Below are positions 17,048 through 25,937 of a DNA stretch of 64,000 nucleotides, piece by piece. Below the pieces are notes generated by a model that did not search any database, had not been told where the DNA came from, and worked only from the letters and a program-made list of their open reading frames with translations. Each line of letters begins with the position of its first letter. The stretch's first letter is position 1. The DNA lies in assembly GCA_030803735.1 (NCBI GenBank), contig JAURUC010000001.1, positions 1,187,501 through 1,251,500 of the forward strand, read 5' to 3'. A program made the translations under genes and the position numbers. The stretch is from Actinopolyspora lacussalsi (GTDB lineage: Bacteria > Actinomycetota > Actinomycetes > Mycobacteriales > Pseudonocardiaceae).

Positions 17048-18136
17048 TCAGGAGGCGGTCACCCCGAACACCAGCCCCAGCAGGAAAGTCATCACCGCTG
17101 CTCCGGCTCCGATAGCGAGCTGACGCAGGGCGCGCGGCAGCGGGGCGGCTCCGGACAGCACCCCTACTGTGGCTCCGGTGAGCAGCAACGCCGAACCGCT
17201 CAACGCCGCGGCTACCAGCACGGCGAGCAGGCCGTGGAGCCCGAGGAGAAACGGCAGTACCGGCAACAGCGCCCCGATGGCGAAGGCCGCGAAACTGGAG
17301 GCGGCGGCTTTCGCACCACTGCCGACCACTTCCCCACCGTCGGGCTCCTCACCCGCTGGATGCTGTTCCGGAACGGGTCGGCGCAGTACCACTTCGGCAC
17401 GTCGCTCGGCCTCCGTGGCCGACATACCACGTGCCCGGTACACCAGAGCGAGTTCGTTGGCGTCCACATCCAGTAGCGGCACCGCGCCGTCCGCCGTGTC
17501 GTCGGGCTTTCCCGCCGCGATGAGTTCTCGCTGCGAGCTCACGGACACGAACTCGCCCGCGGCCATGGACAGCGCTCCGGCCAACAGCCCGGACAATCCG
17601 GTCAAAACCACCAGGGTGGTACCCGCTCCTCCCCCGATCACACCGAGCACCAGGGCGAAATTGCTGACCAGACCGTCGTTGATGCCGAAAACGGCCGCTC
17701 GTAGCGTTCCGGACATCCGTGCCCGCCCCTGTGCGGCCAGCGCGCGTACCACTTCGCCGTGCACACGCTCGTCGGCGGCCATGGCCTCGGTGGCGTCGGC
17801 AGTGGACTCGTAGTTGGAACGGATTTCGGCACGCTGCACCAGCGCCAGCACGAAGATCCATCCGAATCCGCGAGCGAGGAAGGCCAACACCCGCATTCGG
17901 AACGTGGCGCGGCGCGGCTCACCGATGTACTCCCCGAGCAGACGCCGCCAGTGCTCGGCGTGACGCTGCTCGGCCTCGGCCAACCGCAACAGGATCTCCC
18001 GTTCGGTGCCGTGCCTGCGGTCGGCGAGCTCACGATAAACGGTGGCCTCGGCTCGTTCGTCGGCCAGCATCCTGCGCCAGGCCCGTAGTTTCGCGGCGGA
18101 TGGCGGGTGCCTGTCGGCGGCTGGCTGCTCGGACAC
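17048..18136 (-). CDS. Ferritin-like/VIT1 fusion membrane protein (MbfA-like iron exporter)
   Basis: 362 residues. The N-terminal 150 residues are a helical ferritin/rubrerythrin-like domain with di-iron-type Glu and His positions (ADERAEATVYRELA, then RLAEAEQRHAEHW). The C-terminal half is a VIT1/CCC1 domain: GINDGLVSNFALVLGVIGG (the transport-site helix), SMAAGEFVSVSSQREL, and about five membrane helices. This architecture is that of MbfA, a membrane-bound ferritin exporting iron for resistance to iron and peroxide. The start is a GTG (VSEQPAAD) with a weak ribosome site. A much longer in-frame reading to 20173 has no homology and opposes two real genes, so it is rejected. Divergent from the MetE-like gene. 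Confidence 0.85.
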   Translation of the reverse strand: MSEQPAADRHPPSAAKLRAWRRMLADERAEATVYRELADRRHGTEREILLRLAEAEQRHAEHWRRLLGEYIGEPRRATFRMRVLAFLARGFGWIFVLALVQRAEIRSNYESTADATEAMAADERVHGEVVRALAAQGRARMSGTLRAAVFGINDGLVSNFALVLGVIGGGAGTTLVVLTGLSGLLAGALSMAAGEFVSVSSQRELIAAGKPDDTADGAVPLLDVDANELALVYRARGMSATEAERRAEVVLRRPVPEQHPAGEEPDGGEVVGSGAKAAASSFAAFAIGALLPVLPFLLGLHGLLAVLVAAALSGSALLLTGATVGVLSGAAPLPRALRQLAIGAGAAVMTFLLGLVFGVTAS

Positions 18137-18236
18137 GACATCGAGGATGCCACTCGTCGCGGAACCGGGCCGTTCGAGGCCCGAACCGGAAGAAGCCCGG
18201 TCCGAAAAGAACCCCGGTGCGTTCGACGAGGAGTTC

Positions 18237-18277
18237 CGGTCCGGACCGAAAGTCCGTACGCAGCGGTCCGGACCGAA
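18237..18277. repeat. Twin 12-bp palindromes between divergent genes
   Basis: CGGTCCGGACCGAA occurs exactly at 18237-18250 and 18264-18277, 27 bp apart; each contains the perfect palindrome CGGTCCGGACCG. A further partial copy (CCGGTCCGAA) lies at 18198-18207. These are operator-like and lie between the iron-exporter and methyltransferase genes. Confidence 0.6.
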
Positions 18278-18385
18278 GGGGCGGGGCGTGACACGCCCAC
18301 GGCACGGTAACCAGCACGGTTGCCGATTCGGGGTTCCGGGGTAAGCATGGCGCTCGCAGTAACCCCCGAGTGGAGGACCGCAGCC

Positions 18386-19600
18386 ATGCGTTCGAGCACA
18401 GACCGAATCCTCACCACCCAGGCTGGAAGTCTGCCGCGTCCGGAAGAACTCATCGAGCTCAATCGTTCCCGGGCCGAGGGAGGTATCGATGAGCAGCAGT
18501 ACCACAGCGGAGTGAACCAAGCCGTCACCGAACTGGTGGAACGGCAACGCGGTGCCGGACTCGATCTGGTCGGAGACGGGGAATTCGGCAAATCGGTGAG
18601 TCAACGGGTGGACTACGGGGCCTGGTGGTCGTACTCGTTCCAACGGCTCGGTGGGCTGGAGCTCGCCGATTCCTCGCTGTTCGAGACGAGTCACGAGGGA
18701 CGGCGAGCCACCGAAGAAGTGGCTCTGACCAGTTTCGGGAATCGACGGGACCGTGTCAGGTTCGCCGAAGCCTACGCCGATCCGACATCGGGTGTGGAGG
18801 TCTCCACCAGTCCGATGAGCTTCCCCGTGTGCCGAGGACCGCTGACCTACGTCGGCCACGAAGCGATCAACGCCGACATCGCGAGGTTCAAACGTGCGCT
18901 GCGGGCCAACGGCCTGGAGGAAGGCTTCATGACGGCGATCGCCCCGGCGAGCTGTTCCCGGATCGGCAACGAGTACTACGACAGCCAGGAGGAGTTCCTC
19001 TACGCGTGTGCGGAGGCGATGCGGGAGGAGTACAAGGCGATCATCGACGCCGGTCTCATTCTGCAGCTCGACGATCCCGCCATCGCGGAGAACTGGGACC
19101 AGGTGAACCCGGAACCGTCCGTGGCGGACTACAAGCGGTTCACCATGCGCCGCGTGGAGGCGCTCAACCATGCGATCCGTGGTCTGCCCAAGGACCGCAT
19201 CCGGTTCCACCTGTGCTGGGGCAGCTGGCACGGCCCGCACACCACTGATCTGCCGATGCGCGATCTCGTCGACGTCCTGCTCTCGATCGATGTGCGAGCC
19301 TACTCGTTCGAGGCGGGCAACGTCCGGCACGAGCACGAGTGGAAGGTCTGGCAGGACGTCACTCTGCCGGACGACAAACTGATCCTGCCCGGTGTGGTCA
19401 GCCACGCTACCAACGTGGTCGAGCATCCCGAACTGGTCGCCGACCGCATCGTGCGGTTCGCGGAATGCGTGGGGCGTGAGCGAGTGGTGGCCTCCACGGA
19501 CTGTGGGCTGGGCGGACGGGTCCATCCGCAACTGGCCTGGGCGAAACTGGAATCGCTGGCACAGGGCGCGGAACTGGCGACCGAACGTCTCTGGCCCTGA
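18386..19600 (+). CDS. Cobalamin-independent methionine-synthase-II-like zinc methyltransferase
   Basis: 404 residues from an ATG with GGAGGA 8 nt before it. The protein is one MetE-C-terminal-like barrel: TTQAGSLPRPEEL at the start, the zinc ligands in HLCWGSWHGPH (about residue 272) and STDCGLGGRVHPQ (about 372), and a family GDGEFGK near residue 69. This class includes epoxyalkane:coenzyme-M-transferase relatives and many unknown thiol-alkylating enzymes; true MetE is twice as long. Expected to transfer an alkyl group to a thiol using zinc. Substrate unknown. Confidence 0.82.
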   Translation: MRSSTDRILTTQAGSLPRPEELIELNRSRAEGGIDEQQYHSGVNQAVTELVERQRGAGLDLVGDGEFGKSVSQRVDYGAWWSYSFQRLGGLELADSSLFETSHEGRRATEEVALTSFGNRRDRVRFAEAYADPTSGVEVSTSPMSFPVCRGPLTYVGHEAINADIARFKRALRANGLEEGFMTAIAPASCSRIGNEYYDSQEEFLYACAEAMREEYKAIIDAGLILQLDDPAIAENWDQVNPEPSVADYKRFTMRRVEALNHAIRGLPKDRIRFHLCWGSWHGPHTTDLPMRDLVDVLLSIDVRAYSFEAGNVRHEHEWKVWQDVTLPDDKLILPGVVSHATNVVEHPELVADRIVRFAECVGRERVVASTDCGLGGRVHPQLAWAKLESLAQGAELATERLWP

Positions 19601-19700
19601 GCGCGTGACAGCAGCGGCGCTTTCTCCGCCACTGTCGCGGAGGAAGCGCCACGGTTGCGATGTTCGGGCACGGAAACCTCGGAACCGTTCCCGAGAGCGG

Positions 19701-20678
19701 ATGATTGACCTAGCATCGCCGATGATGGACACCTCCGGTTCCCAGGAAGCGCTGTCGCTCTCGGAAGCGGAACGGGAATGGCTGATTCGTTGGACGAGAC
19801 TGCCGTCCACCTCGCAAGCGGTCGCGCTGCGCTGTCGTATCGTGCTGGAGTGCGCACGCGGGCTGTCCGACGCGAGCGTTGCCCGCGAAGTCGGAGTTTC
19901 CGCACAGGTGGTCGGCAAATGGCGGCGGCGCTTCCGCCAGGGACGGCTCGCGGCGTTGAAGGACCGGCCCCGTTCGGGGGCACCACGGTCGATCTCGGAG
20001 GAACAGGTACAGACGATTCTGGAAGCGGTACTGACCGAACCACCACCGAACGGCATCAGGTGGACCAAGCGCGCGCTGTCCAGTCGGGCCGGAGTGTCCC
20101 CCTCCTCGGTGATGCGAATTCTGTACCGACTCGGCATCAGCACCGCACAAACCGGTCGAACGAACGAAGCCACCAGGAACGCCCCCTGGACGGCCCTCTA
20201 CCTCGCTCCGCCGGAGTCGATCATGGTCATGGCCTTCGACGAGAGTCACGATCCCGACAACGGTGCGGGCAGGGTTTTCCCACCGGCTCCCGGTGACCAC
20301 GACGTGGTGCTGCGTACGGAACTGGCGAACCGCCTCTCCCATCCCACCGGAAACGACAGTTCGGGGAATCTGGTGCGGTTCCTCCGCGACCTGGAGAACC
20401 GAAAATTCGACAACCGCGACATTCACCTGATCTGTCACGGTCACGGAACTCGCAAGATCGAGGCGATCCGCCGCTGGCAGGAACAGCACTCCGGACTGCA
20501 CCTGCACTTCACACCGGACAAGGAACTGTGGCTCCGGCTGGTGGAGCGCTACTTCACACCGCTGCTCACCTCCACCGTCTCCGACGGACGGTCACCGCTC
20601 ACCGTGTTCGCGGCGGAGCTGCGCCGCTGGTCGCGGCAACGTCGCAGAGCGGACGCGCTCACGTGGTTCCATCCTTGA
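19701..20678 (+). pseudogene. Degenerate or domesticated IS630-family transposase
   Basis: 325 codons, open and full length. The N-terminal part is the IS630 helix-turn-helix pair (CRIVLECARGLSDASVAREVG, in part, and KWRRRF), then the linker DRPRSGAPR and the second HTH. In the DDE domain the first Asp is present (MAFDES) and the last Glu is present (WLRLVERYF), but the second Asp is lost: the usual LDNYxTHK block reads ICHGHGTRK. The middle of the catalytic domain is also shorter than in active elements. No terminal inverted repeats were found. An inactive transposase or a protein repurposed as a DNA-binding regulator are both possible; the frame is intact, so loss of function is inferred only from the active site. 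ATGs at 19722 and 19725 are alternative starts. Confidence 0.7.
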
Positions 20679-20759
20679 GCGGAAAAGCCACATCGGGAAA
20701 CACGAATTTGTGGTCCGCTCGGCCACGGAGGGCGATCACGGTAGCCTACATTGCCCGCC

Positions 20760-21638
20760 ATGACGGAACGAGAACCCGACGACGAGCACGAGGCGGACCA
20801 GCGCGGCACGACACGACGCACCGCTCTCGCCGCGTTCGGCGGTCTGGGAATCGGCACACTCGCCGCGGGAACCGGCCGGGAGCCGGCGAACGCGACCGGA
20901 TCCGCCGAGGAGACCCAGTCCGGCGGGCGATTTCAACCCTCCTGCGTGCTGGCACCGGAACAGATGGAAGGTCCCTACTATCTGGACTACCGGATTCTCC
21001 GAAGGAACATAACCGAGCACAAACGCGGTATCGACCTGCTGCTGAACATCGTCGTGGTGGACGCCTCAAACTGTGAACCGCTGCCCGGCATCGCGGTCGA
21101 CATCTGGCACTGCGACGCGCTCGGCGTCTATTCCTCCTACACCGAGTACGACGACGGCGAGATCCCACCGCTGGACGAAACCGGACACGCCGAGCCGACC
21201 GACCACACCACATGGCTACGTGGTGTGCAGCTGACCGATCGACGCGGTTTCGCGAATTTCCGCAGCATCGTGCCCGGTTGGTACCGGGGGCGGACCACGC
21301 ACATCCATATCAAGACGATCACCGGTGGACACCGCGAGGACGGCAGCTGGCGGGGCGGGGACACCTCACACACCGGCCAGCTCTACTTTCCGCGGGAGTT
21401 CAACGAACGCCTAGCCCGCACCGAACCGTATTCGCACAACACCGTCCCACGCACCACCAACGCCGAAGACCTGTTGTATAACTCGGGTGACGAGGGCCCG
21501 ATGACGCGATTGCGGATCGGGCGTGTGCCGGTTGGATCCGTCCGACCGACGATCAGCGCTTCGATCGTGCTGGGCATCCACCCGGAAGCGACACCGCCGC
21601 CGGAGGGGTTGCCCCCAGGAACGCAGCCACCGGGCTGA
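20760..21638 (+). CDS. Tat-exported intradiol ring-cleavage dioxygenase-like protein
   Basis: 292 residues. A twin-arginine signal is visible at residues 18-42 (TTRRTALAAFGGLGIGTLAAG in part), with Arg-Arg before a hydrophobic core, so export is likely. The mature domain has the intradiol dioxygenase pattern: GPYYLD, LLLNIVVVD, IWHCDALGVYSSY, and the iron-site block PGWYRGRTTHIHIK with Tyr and two His. Cytoplasmic homologues open catechol rings using Fe(III). Exported versions are common in actinomycetes and probably act on lignin- or humus-derived aromatics, but no substrate is known. Confidence 0.87.
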   Translation: MTEREPDDEHEADQRGTTRRTALAAFGGLGIGTLAAGTGREPANATGSAEETQSGGRFQPSCVLAPEQMEGPYYLDYRILRRNITEHKRGIDLLLNIVVVDASNCEPLPGIAVDIWHCDALGVYSSYTEYDDGEIPPLDETGHAEPTDHTTWLRGVQLTDRRGFANFRSIVPGWYRGRTTHIHIKTITGGHREDGSWRGGDTSHTGQLYFPREFNERLARTEPYSHNTVPRTTNAEDLLYNSGDEGPMTRLRIGRVPVGSVRPTISASIVLGIHPEATPPPEGLPPGTQPPG

Positions 21639-21754
21639 GCGAAGTTCGAGGAGGCCCCGACCCGCTCGGCCGGGCCTCCTCGATCGCGTCGTCCGAGCAC
21701 CCGACGGTCGACTCACAGAGTGCTCGGACGACCCGGCTGGAAAACTTCGCTCAG
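21635..21754. terminator. Two nested hairpins inside an outer inverted repeat between convergent genes
   Basis: The spacer between the dioxygenase and symporter genes has hairpin A (10-bp stem GAGGAGGCCC / GGGCCTCCTC, 21648-21681), hairpin B (13-bp stem, 21688-21700 with 21720-21732) and an outer perfect 12-bp pair CTGAGCGAAGTT (21635-21646) with AACTTCGCTCAG (21743-21754). The outer arms overlap both genes' stop-codon regions. It should terminate both transcripts. Confidence 0.8.
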
Positions 21755-23367
21755 TGCGAGGAGGCTTTCTCCGCCCCGGCACCGGTCAGGGAACGCACCT
21801 CCATCTCGGCGTACTTGGCCTCGTCGTGTTCGCCGGAGAGCACGGTGCCGAGCCAACCGAGGAAGAACGAGGCCGGGATGGAGACCAGACCGGGGTTCTC
21901 CAGCGGGAACCACTGGAAGTCCACGCCGCTGAGCATGGCGGTCTCACTGCCGGACACAGCGGGCGAGAACACGATGAGCAGTATCGCGATGCCCAGACCA
22001 CCGTAGATACTGCACAACGCGCCGGTGGTGTTGAACCGCTTCCAGAACAACGAGTACAGAATCGTCGGCAGGTTCGCCGAAGCGGCGACCGCGAACGCCA
22101 GGGCCACCAGGAACGCCACGTTCTGGTTGCGGGCGAGGATGCCGCCGACGATGGCCACGGCACCGATCACCACGGCGGTGATCCGTGCGACGCGGACCTC
22201 CGCCTGCTTGTCGGAGACCTCGCCCCTCTTGATGACGTTGGCGTAGATGTCGTGCGCGAAGGATGCGGACGCCGTGATCGTCAGTCCCGCCACCACCGCG
22301 AGGATGGTCGCGAAGGCCACGGCGGAGATGAAGCCCAGCAGGACCGGACCACCCAGCGCCTGGGCCAACAACGGTGCCGCGGAGTTGGAGGCACCCGGGG
22401 CCTGGCTGATCGTCTCCGGTCCGACCATGGCGGCCGCGCCGTAGCCGAGCACCAGGGAGAACAGGTAGAACAGCCCGATCAGGAAGATGGCCCAGACCAC
22501 GGAACGACGCGCTTCCCGTGAGGTCGGGACGGTGTAGAACCGCATCAGTACGTGCGGCAGACCCGCCGTGCCTAGCACCAGCGCCAGCCCCAGCGATAGG
22601 AAGTCCAACTTGCTGATCTCGGAGGTACCGTACTTCGCCCCCGGTTCGAGCAGTCGCTGTCCGTCGGCACCGGCCTTGTCCACCGCTCCCTGCAGCAGAG
22701 CCGAGAAGTCGAAACCGTACTTGGCGAGCACCCAGAGGGTCATCGCACCGGCACCGGCTATCAGCAGGCCCGCCTTGATGATCTGCACCCAGGTCGTCCC
22801 CTTCATACCACCGACGAGGACGTAAATGATCATGATGACGCCGACGATGGCGATCACCAGGCTGACACCGACCGGGTTGCTGATTCCCAGCAGCAGTGAC
22901 ACCAGTACTCCGGCCCCGGCCATCTGGGCCAGCAGGTAGAAGAAGCTCACCGCCAGTGTCGAGGTCGCGGCGGCCGCCCGCACCGGACGTTGGCGCATCC
23001 GGAAGGCGAGCACGTCACCCATGGTGAACTTGCCGGTGTTGCGCAGCAGTTCGGCGACCAGCAGCAGCGCGACGAGCCAGGCAACGAGAAAGCCGATCGA
23101 GTACAGGAAGCCGTCGTAGCCGTACAGCGCGATGGCACCGACGATCCCGAGGAAGGACGCCGCGGAGAGGTAGTCACCGGAGATGGCTATCCCGTTCTGC
23201 GGACCGGAGAACGCTCGCCCGGCGGCGTAGTAGTCCGAGGCGGTCTTGGTGGTGCGACTGGCGCGCAACACCACGACCAGGGTAACGACGACGAAAGCGA
23301 CGAATATACTGATGTTGATGACGGGATTGCTGCCCTGCAGCCCACCGCTCTGCGCCAACTGGGTCAT
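21751..23367 (-). CDS. actP: Sodium:solute symporter, cation/acetate symporter ActP type
   Basis: 538 residues with about 13 membrane helices. ActP-like signatures: SDYYAAGRAFSGPQNGIAISGDYLSAASFLG (in two blocks, near residues 44-74), GGMKGTTWVQIIKA, and GTAGLPHVLMRFYTVPTSREAR near 287, which is the AGLPHxLxRFYTV block of acetate/propionate/pyruvate carriers. The preceding small membrane gene overlaps its start by 4 nt. Probably imports acetate or related monocarboxylates with Na+ or H+. Downstream of a LytS/LytR unit likely to control it. Confidence 0.88.
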   Translation of the reverse strand: MTQLAQSGGLQGSNPVINISIFVAFVVVTLVVVLRASRTTKTASDYYAAGRAFSGPQNGIAISGDYLSAASFLGIVGAIALYGYDGFLYSIGFLVAWLVALLLVAELLRNTGKFTMGDVLAFRMRQRPVRAAAATSTLAVSFFYLLAQMAGAGVLVSLLLGISNPVGVSLVIAIVGVIMIIYVLVGGMKGTTWVQIIKAGLLIAGAGAMTLWVLAKYGFDFSALLQGAVDKAGADGQRLLEPGAKYGTSEISKLDFLSLGLALVLGTAGLPHVLMRFYTVPTSREARRSVVWAIFLIGLFYLFSLVLGYGAAAMVGPETISQAPGASNSAAPLLAQALGGPVLLGFISAVAFATILAVVAGLTITASASFAHDIYANVIKRGEVSDKQAEVRVARITAVVIGAVAIVGGILARNQNVAFLVALAFAVAASANLPTILYSLFWKRFNTTGALCSIYGGLGIAILLIVFSPAVSGSETAMLSGVDFQWFPLENPGLVSIPASFFLGWLGTVLSGEHDEAKYAEMEVRSLTGAGAEKASSH

Positions 23368-23708
23368 TCCGACCTCCCCTCGATCTCCTCACGGATCCTG
23401 CCCGCCACCGGATCGAGCCGCCGGTTCGCGAACCGCACGTAGATTCCGGTGATCACGAAGGTGGACACGAACTGCAGCAGTCCCAGCACCAGACCAACGT
23501 TGATGTTGCCGACGAGCTTGATCGACATGAATCCGTGGGCGTAGTCGGCGAGCAACACGTACAGCAGGTACCAGCTCAGAAACAGCACGGCCACGGGAAA
23601 GACGAAACCGCGCAACCTGCGGCGCAGGGCCACGAAGTCCGCGCTGGCGTGGGCCTCCTTCCACTGTTCGACCGTCGGGTCACGGGACTCGGACTCGTCG
23701 GTTGTCAC
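23364..23708 (-). CDS. DUF485 membrane partner of ActP
   Basis: 114 residues from GTG, with GAGGAGG 6 nt upstream. Two membrane helices (about residues 36-58 and 71-93) and Arg-rich ends fit the DUF485 family, genes that almost always sit directly before actP. The ATGA overlap with actP shows translational coupling. It probably assists assembly or regulation of the symporter. Confidence 0.85.
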   Translation of the reverse strand: MTTDESESRDPTVEQWKEAHASADFVALRRRLRGFVFPVAVLFLSWYLLYVLLADYAHGFMSIKLVGNINVGLVLGLLQFVSTFVITGIYVRFANRRLDPVAGRIREEIEGRSE

Positions 23709-23825
23709 GAGCGACCTCCTCACACGAAAGAGTGACTCAAGGCACAGTAGGAAGAGCGCGCCGTGTTGGGGAGGCACGTGGGACGAATGGGCGAACCGTG
23801 CGACGAGCGGTGGACGAGCGGGGCG

Positions 23826-23852
23826 ACGAACGAGACGAACGAGACGAACGAG
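23826..23852. repeat. Three 9-bp tandem repeats in the symporter spacer
   Basis: ACGAACGAG is repeated three times without a break, then a partial ACG. It lies in the 193-nt gap between the two symporter transcription blocks; probably slippage-derived, though it could also be a binding array. Confidence 0.55.
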
Positions 23853-23901
23853 ACGCTCCCGGAGAAGACGACGCGGGCGACGCGGAATCCGTCACCGATC
23901 C

Positions 23902-25590
23902 TCACCGCCCGGATTCCGACGTCGTCCGTTGGTCCAGATGCAGCCGCAGCATGGCCGACCTGGACCGCGAGGAGGCACCGCTTCGCAGTGAGACCAGCAC
24001 CATCGTGCCGAAGGCCAGCGGTACCGCCCACGGCGCCGGTTGAGCCAGCAGAATCGCCCACCAGCCACGCAGCTCCGGACCGAACAGCGTCACCACGATT
24101 CCGGCCGAGGAACCGAGCAGTCCGACAAGTACGCCGCTGACAGCGCCCGCCGCCGTGAGCCGCCACCACCAGATCCCCAACACCAGCAGCGGGCAGAAGG
24201 TCGCCGCCGCGAGTGTGAACGCCCAGGTGACCAGAATGTTGGTTTCCAGCGGAGCCGCGAACAGCGCCAGCAGGATGACCACCGCGGCCGCGAGCAGAGC
24301 GGTACCGCGCAGTCGCCCCAGACCTCCGGGCGCGAGGTCGTGCGAGACGGCTCCCGCGAGTACCAGTAACAGTCCCAACGAGGTGGCCAGGAACGCCGCG
24401 AACGCACCACCGGTCAACAGCACGGTGAACAGCGTGCCCACCCAACCGCCGTCCACGCGCGCGGGCAGCGCCACCACCACCGTGTCCGTTCCTCCGGACA
24501 GGTAGAGTCGCGGCAGCAGCACCCTGCCCAGAGCCCCGTAAACACCGGGAAACAGGTAGAACACGCTCAGCAGTCCCACCGTCAGAGCAGCGGTACGACG
24601 CGCGGCCGCCCCGTCGGGGGTGGTGTGGAACCGAACCACCACGTGCGGGAGCCCCATGGTGCCGAACATGGTGGCGATCAGTACCGCCCAGGTTCCGAAC
24701 AGCGGATGTCCGGCATCGGCGACGTCCAGCAGCGGAAGTCGCCATCGCTCCCCTCCCGGACGACCACCGGAACCGACGTGCGGCACGGGCTCTCCCGCAG
24801 GGAAGACGAGAGTCCGCCCCGCCCGCACCCGGTGCGTGCCCGGTTGCAGCACACGGTCGCTACCGTCCGGACGATGGATCCGCGTCGGCTCGGTGATCCG
24901 GAACGTGACCCCGATGCGGAACTCCACACGGGTCCGTTCCTCGAAGTGTTCGAACTCCACGGGCCGCAACGCCTGTTGCCGCACGTCGGCTCCGGCGTGG
25001 ACCGTCAACCACACGGCAGGCACGGCGAACAGCAACAGCTTCAGGCAGAACTGCACCGCCTGCACGTAGGTGGCCGCCCGCATACCGCCGAGCGCCAGGG
25101 TGACGCTGATGACGACCCCGGCGACGACCACCCCGACCCAGTACGGCGTGGCGCTGACCGCGCTGAGCACCAGTCCCGCCGTGCGGAACTGCGGCACCAG
25201 GTACAGCACCGCGATCAGCAGCACCACCACGGCGGTCAGCTTGCGCAGCGCTGTGGAGGACAACCGAGCCTCGGCGAAATCGGGGACTGTCAACGCTCCC
25301 GAGCGCCGCATGGGAGCGGCGACCAGCACCAGCATCGCCACATAACCGGCTGTGAATCCGACGGGGTACCAGAGCGCGCCGGGCCCGTCCTTGACCATCA
25401 TGCCCGCGATCCCCAGAAACGACGCGGCCGAGAGGTACTCACCGGAGACGGCAGCCGAATTCAACAGCGGCGAGACCTGTCTGGACGCGACCAGGAAGTC
25501 CGAGGTGGTCCGCATCGCGGCGACGCCGCGCACCCCGACGAACAGAGTGAGCAGCACCACCGGCGCGACCGCCAGCACCGCCACCGTCAT
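23902..25590 (-). CDS. Second sodium:solute symporter (monocarboxylate, ActP/MctC-like)
   Basis: 562 residues. Sodium-symporter blocks include the paired AVSGEYLSAASFLGIAGM near residue 47, ALGGMRAATYVQAVQF near 167, and GTMGLPHVVVRFHTTPDG near 312, the last matching the ActP-type (monocarboxylate) substrate block. Between about residues 205 and 280 is a polar insert rich in beta-type and Arg/Glu residues (EFEHFEERTRVEFRIG) where ActP has a shorter loop, a possible extracytoplasmic sensor or lid. It is fourth in a tight operon after the LytS, LytR and small membrane genes, with a 4-nt overlap at its start. Confidence 0.86.
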   Translation of the reverse strand: MTVAVLAVAPVVLLTLFVGVRGVAAMRTTSDFLVASRQVSPLLNSAAVSGEYLSAASFLGIAGMMVKDGPGALWYPVGFTAGYVAMLVLVAAPMRRSGALTVPDFAEARLSSTALRKLTAVVVLLIAVLYLVPQFRTAGLVLSAVSATPYWVGVVVAGVVISVTLALGGMRAATYVQAVQFCLKLLLFAVPAVWLTVHAGADVRQQALRPVEFEHFEERTRVEFRIGVTFRITEPTRIHRPDGSDRVLQPGTHRVRAGRTLVFPAGEPVPHVGSGGRPGGERWRLPLLDVADAGHPLFGTWAVLIATMFGTMGLPHVVVRFHTTPDGAAARRTAALTVGLLSVFYLFPGVYGALGRVLLPRLYLSGGTDTVVVALPARVDGGWVGTLFTVLLTGGAFAAFLATSLGLLLVLAGAVSHDLAPGGLGRLRGTALLAAAVVILLALFAAPLETNILVTWAFTLAAATFCPLLVLGIWWWRLTAAGAVSGVLVGLLGSSAGIVVTLFGPELRGWWAILLAQPAPWAVPLAFGTMVLVSLRSGASSRSRSAMLRLHLDQRTTSESGR

Positions 25591-25937
25591 CGGTGCCGCT
25601 CCAGCCGCTCAGCGCGCCGCAGCTGCCGCCACGCCAGCAGCACCATCGCCGGGAACGGGACGAGCACCGGGAGCAACCAGGAGACCGGAATCCCCGCCAC
25701 CCGCGCCGAGGTGACCATAGGCAGGTAGGCCTGTACCAGGGGGAGACCGAACACGAGCAGGACCAGTCCGGACAATGTGATCGCCCCGTGAAACCGCTGG
25801 GCACGGTAGAGCCGGGTGGCCCGTTCGAGTTCGGCGGGCCCCAGCGGTGGCTCGCTCCAGTTGGTCCGTGAGACCCGTCGGACACGAGCCATCCGGGTCT
25901 GGGGACTCATGACCGGAACCCGTTTACCCTCGCTCAT
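25587..25937 (-). CDS. Small two-helix membrane protein of the symporter operon
   Basis: 116 residues. A 45-residue Arg/Glu-rich N-terminus is followed by two hydrophobic segments (about 52-72 and 84-103) and an Arg-rich tail. The layout mirrors the DUF485 protein paired with the other symporter, though sequence similarity is weak. Its stop overlaps the symporter start by 4 nt, and its start overlaps the end of the response-regulator gene by 4 nt. Probably an accessory subunit of the downstream symporter. Confidence 0.75.
   Translation of the reverse strand: MSEGKRVPVMSPQTRMARVRRVSRTNWSEPPLGPAELERATRLYRAQRFHGAITLSGLVLLVFGLPLVQAYLPMVTSARVAGIPVSWLLPVLVPFPAMVLLAWRQLRRAERLERHR

Noticed and set aside
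17048..20173. A single 1041-codon minus-strand frame
   Set aside because: Only the 3' third (17048-18136) shows protein families. The rest is antisense to the MetE-like and transposase-like genes, which have clear domains.
23826..23852. Possible CRISPR or VNTR array
   Set aside because: Only three 9-bp units without spacers; consistent with replication slippage.
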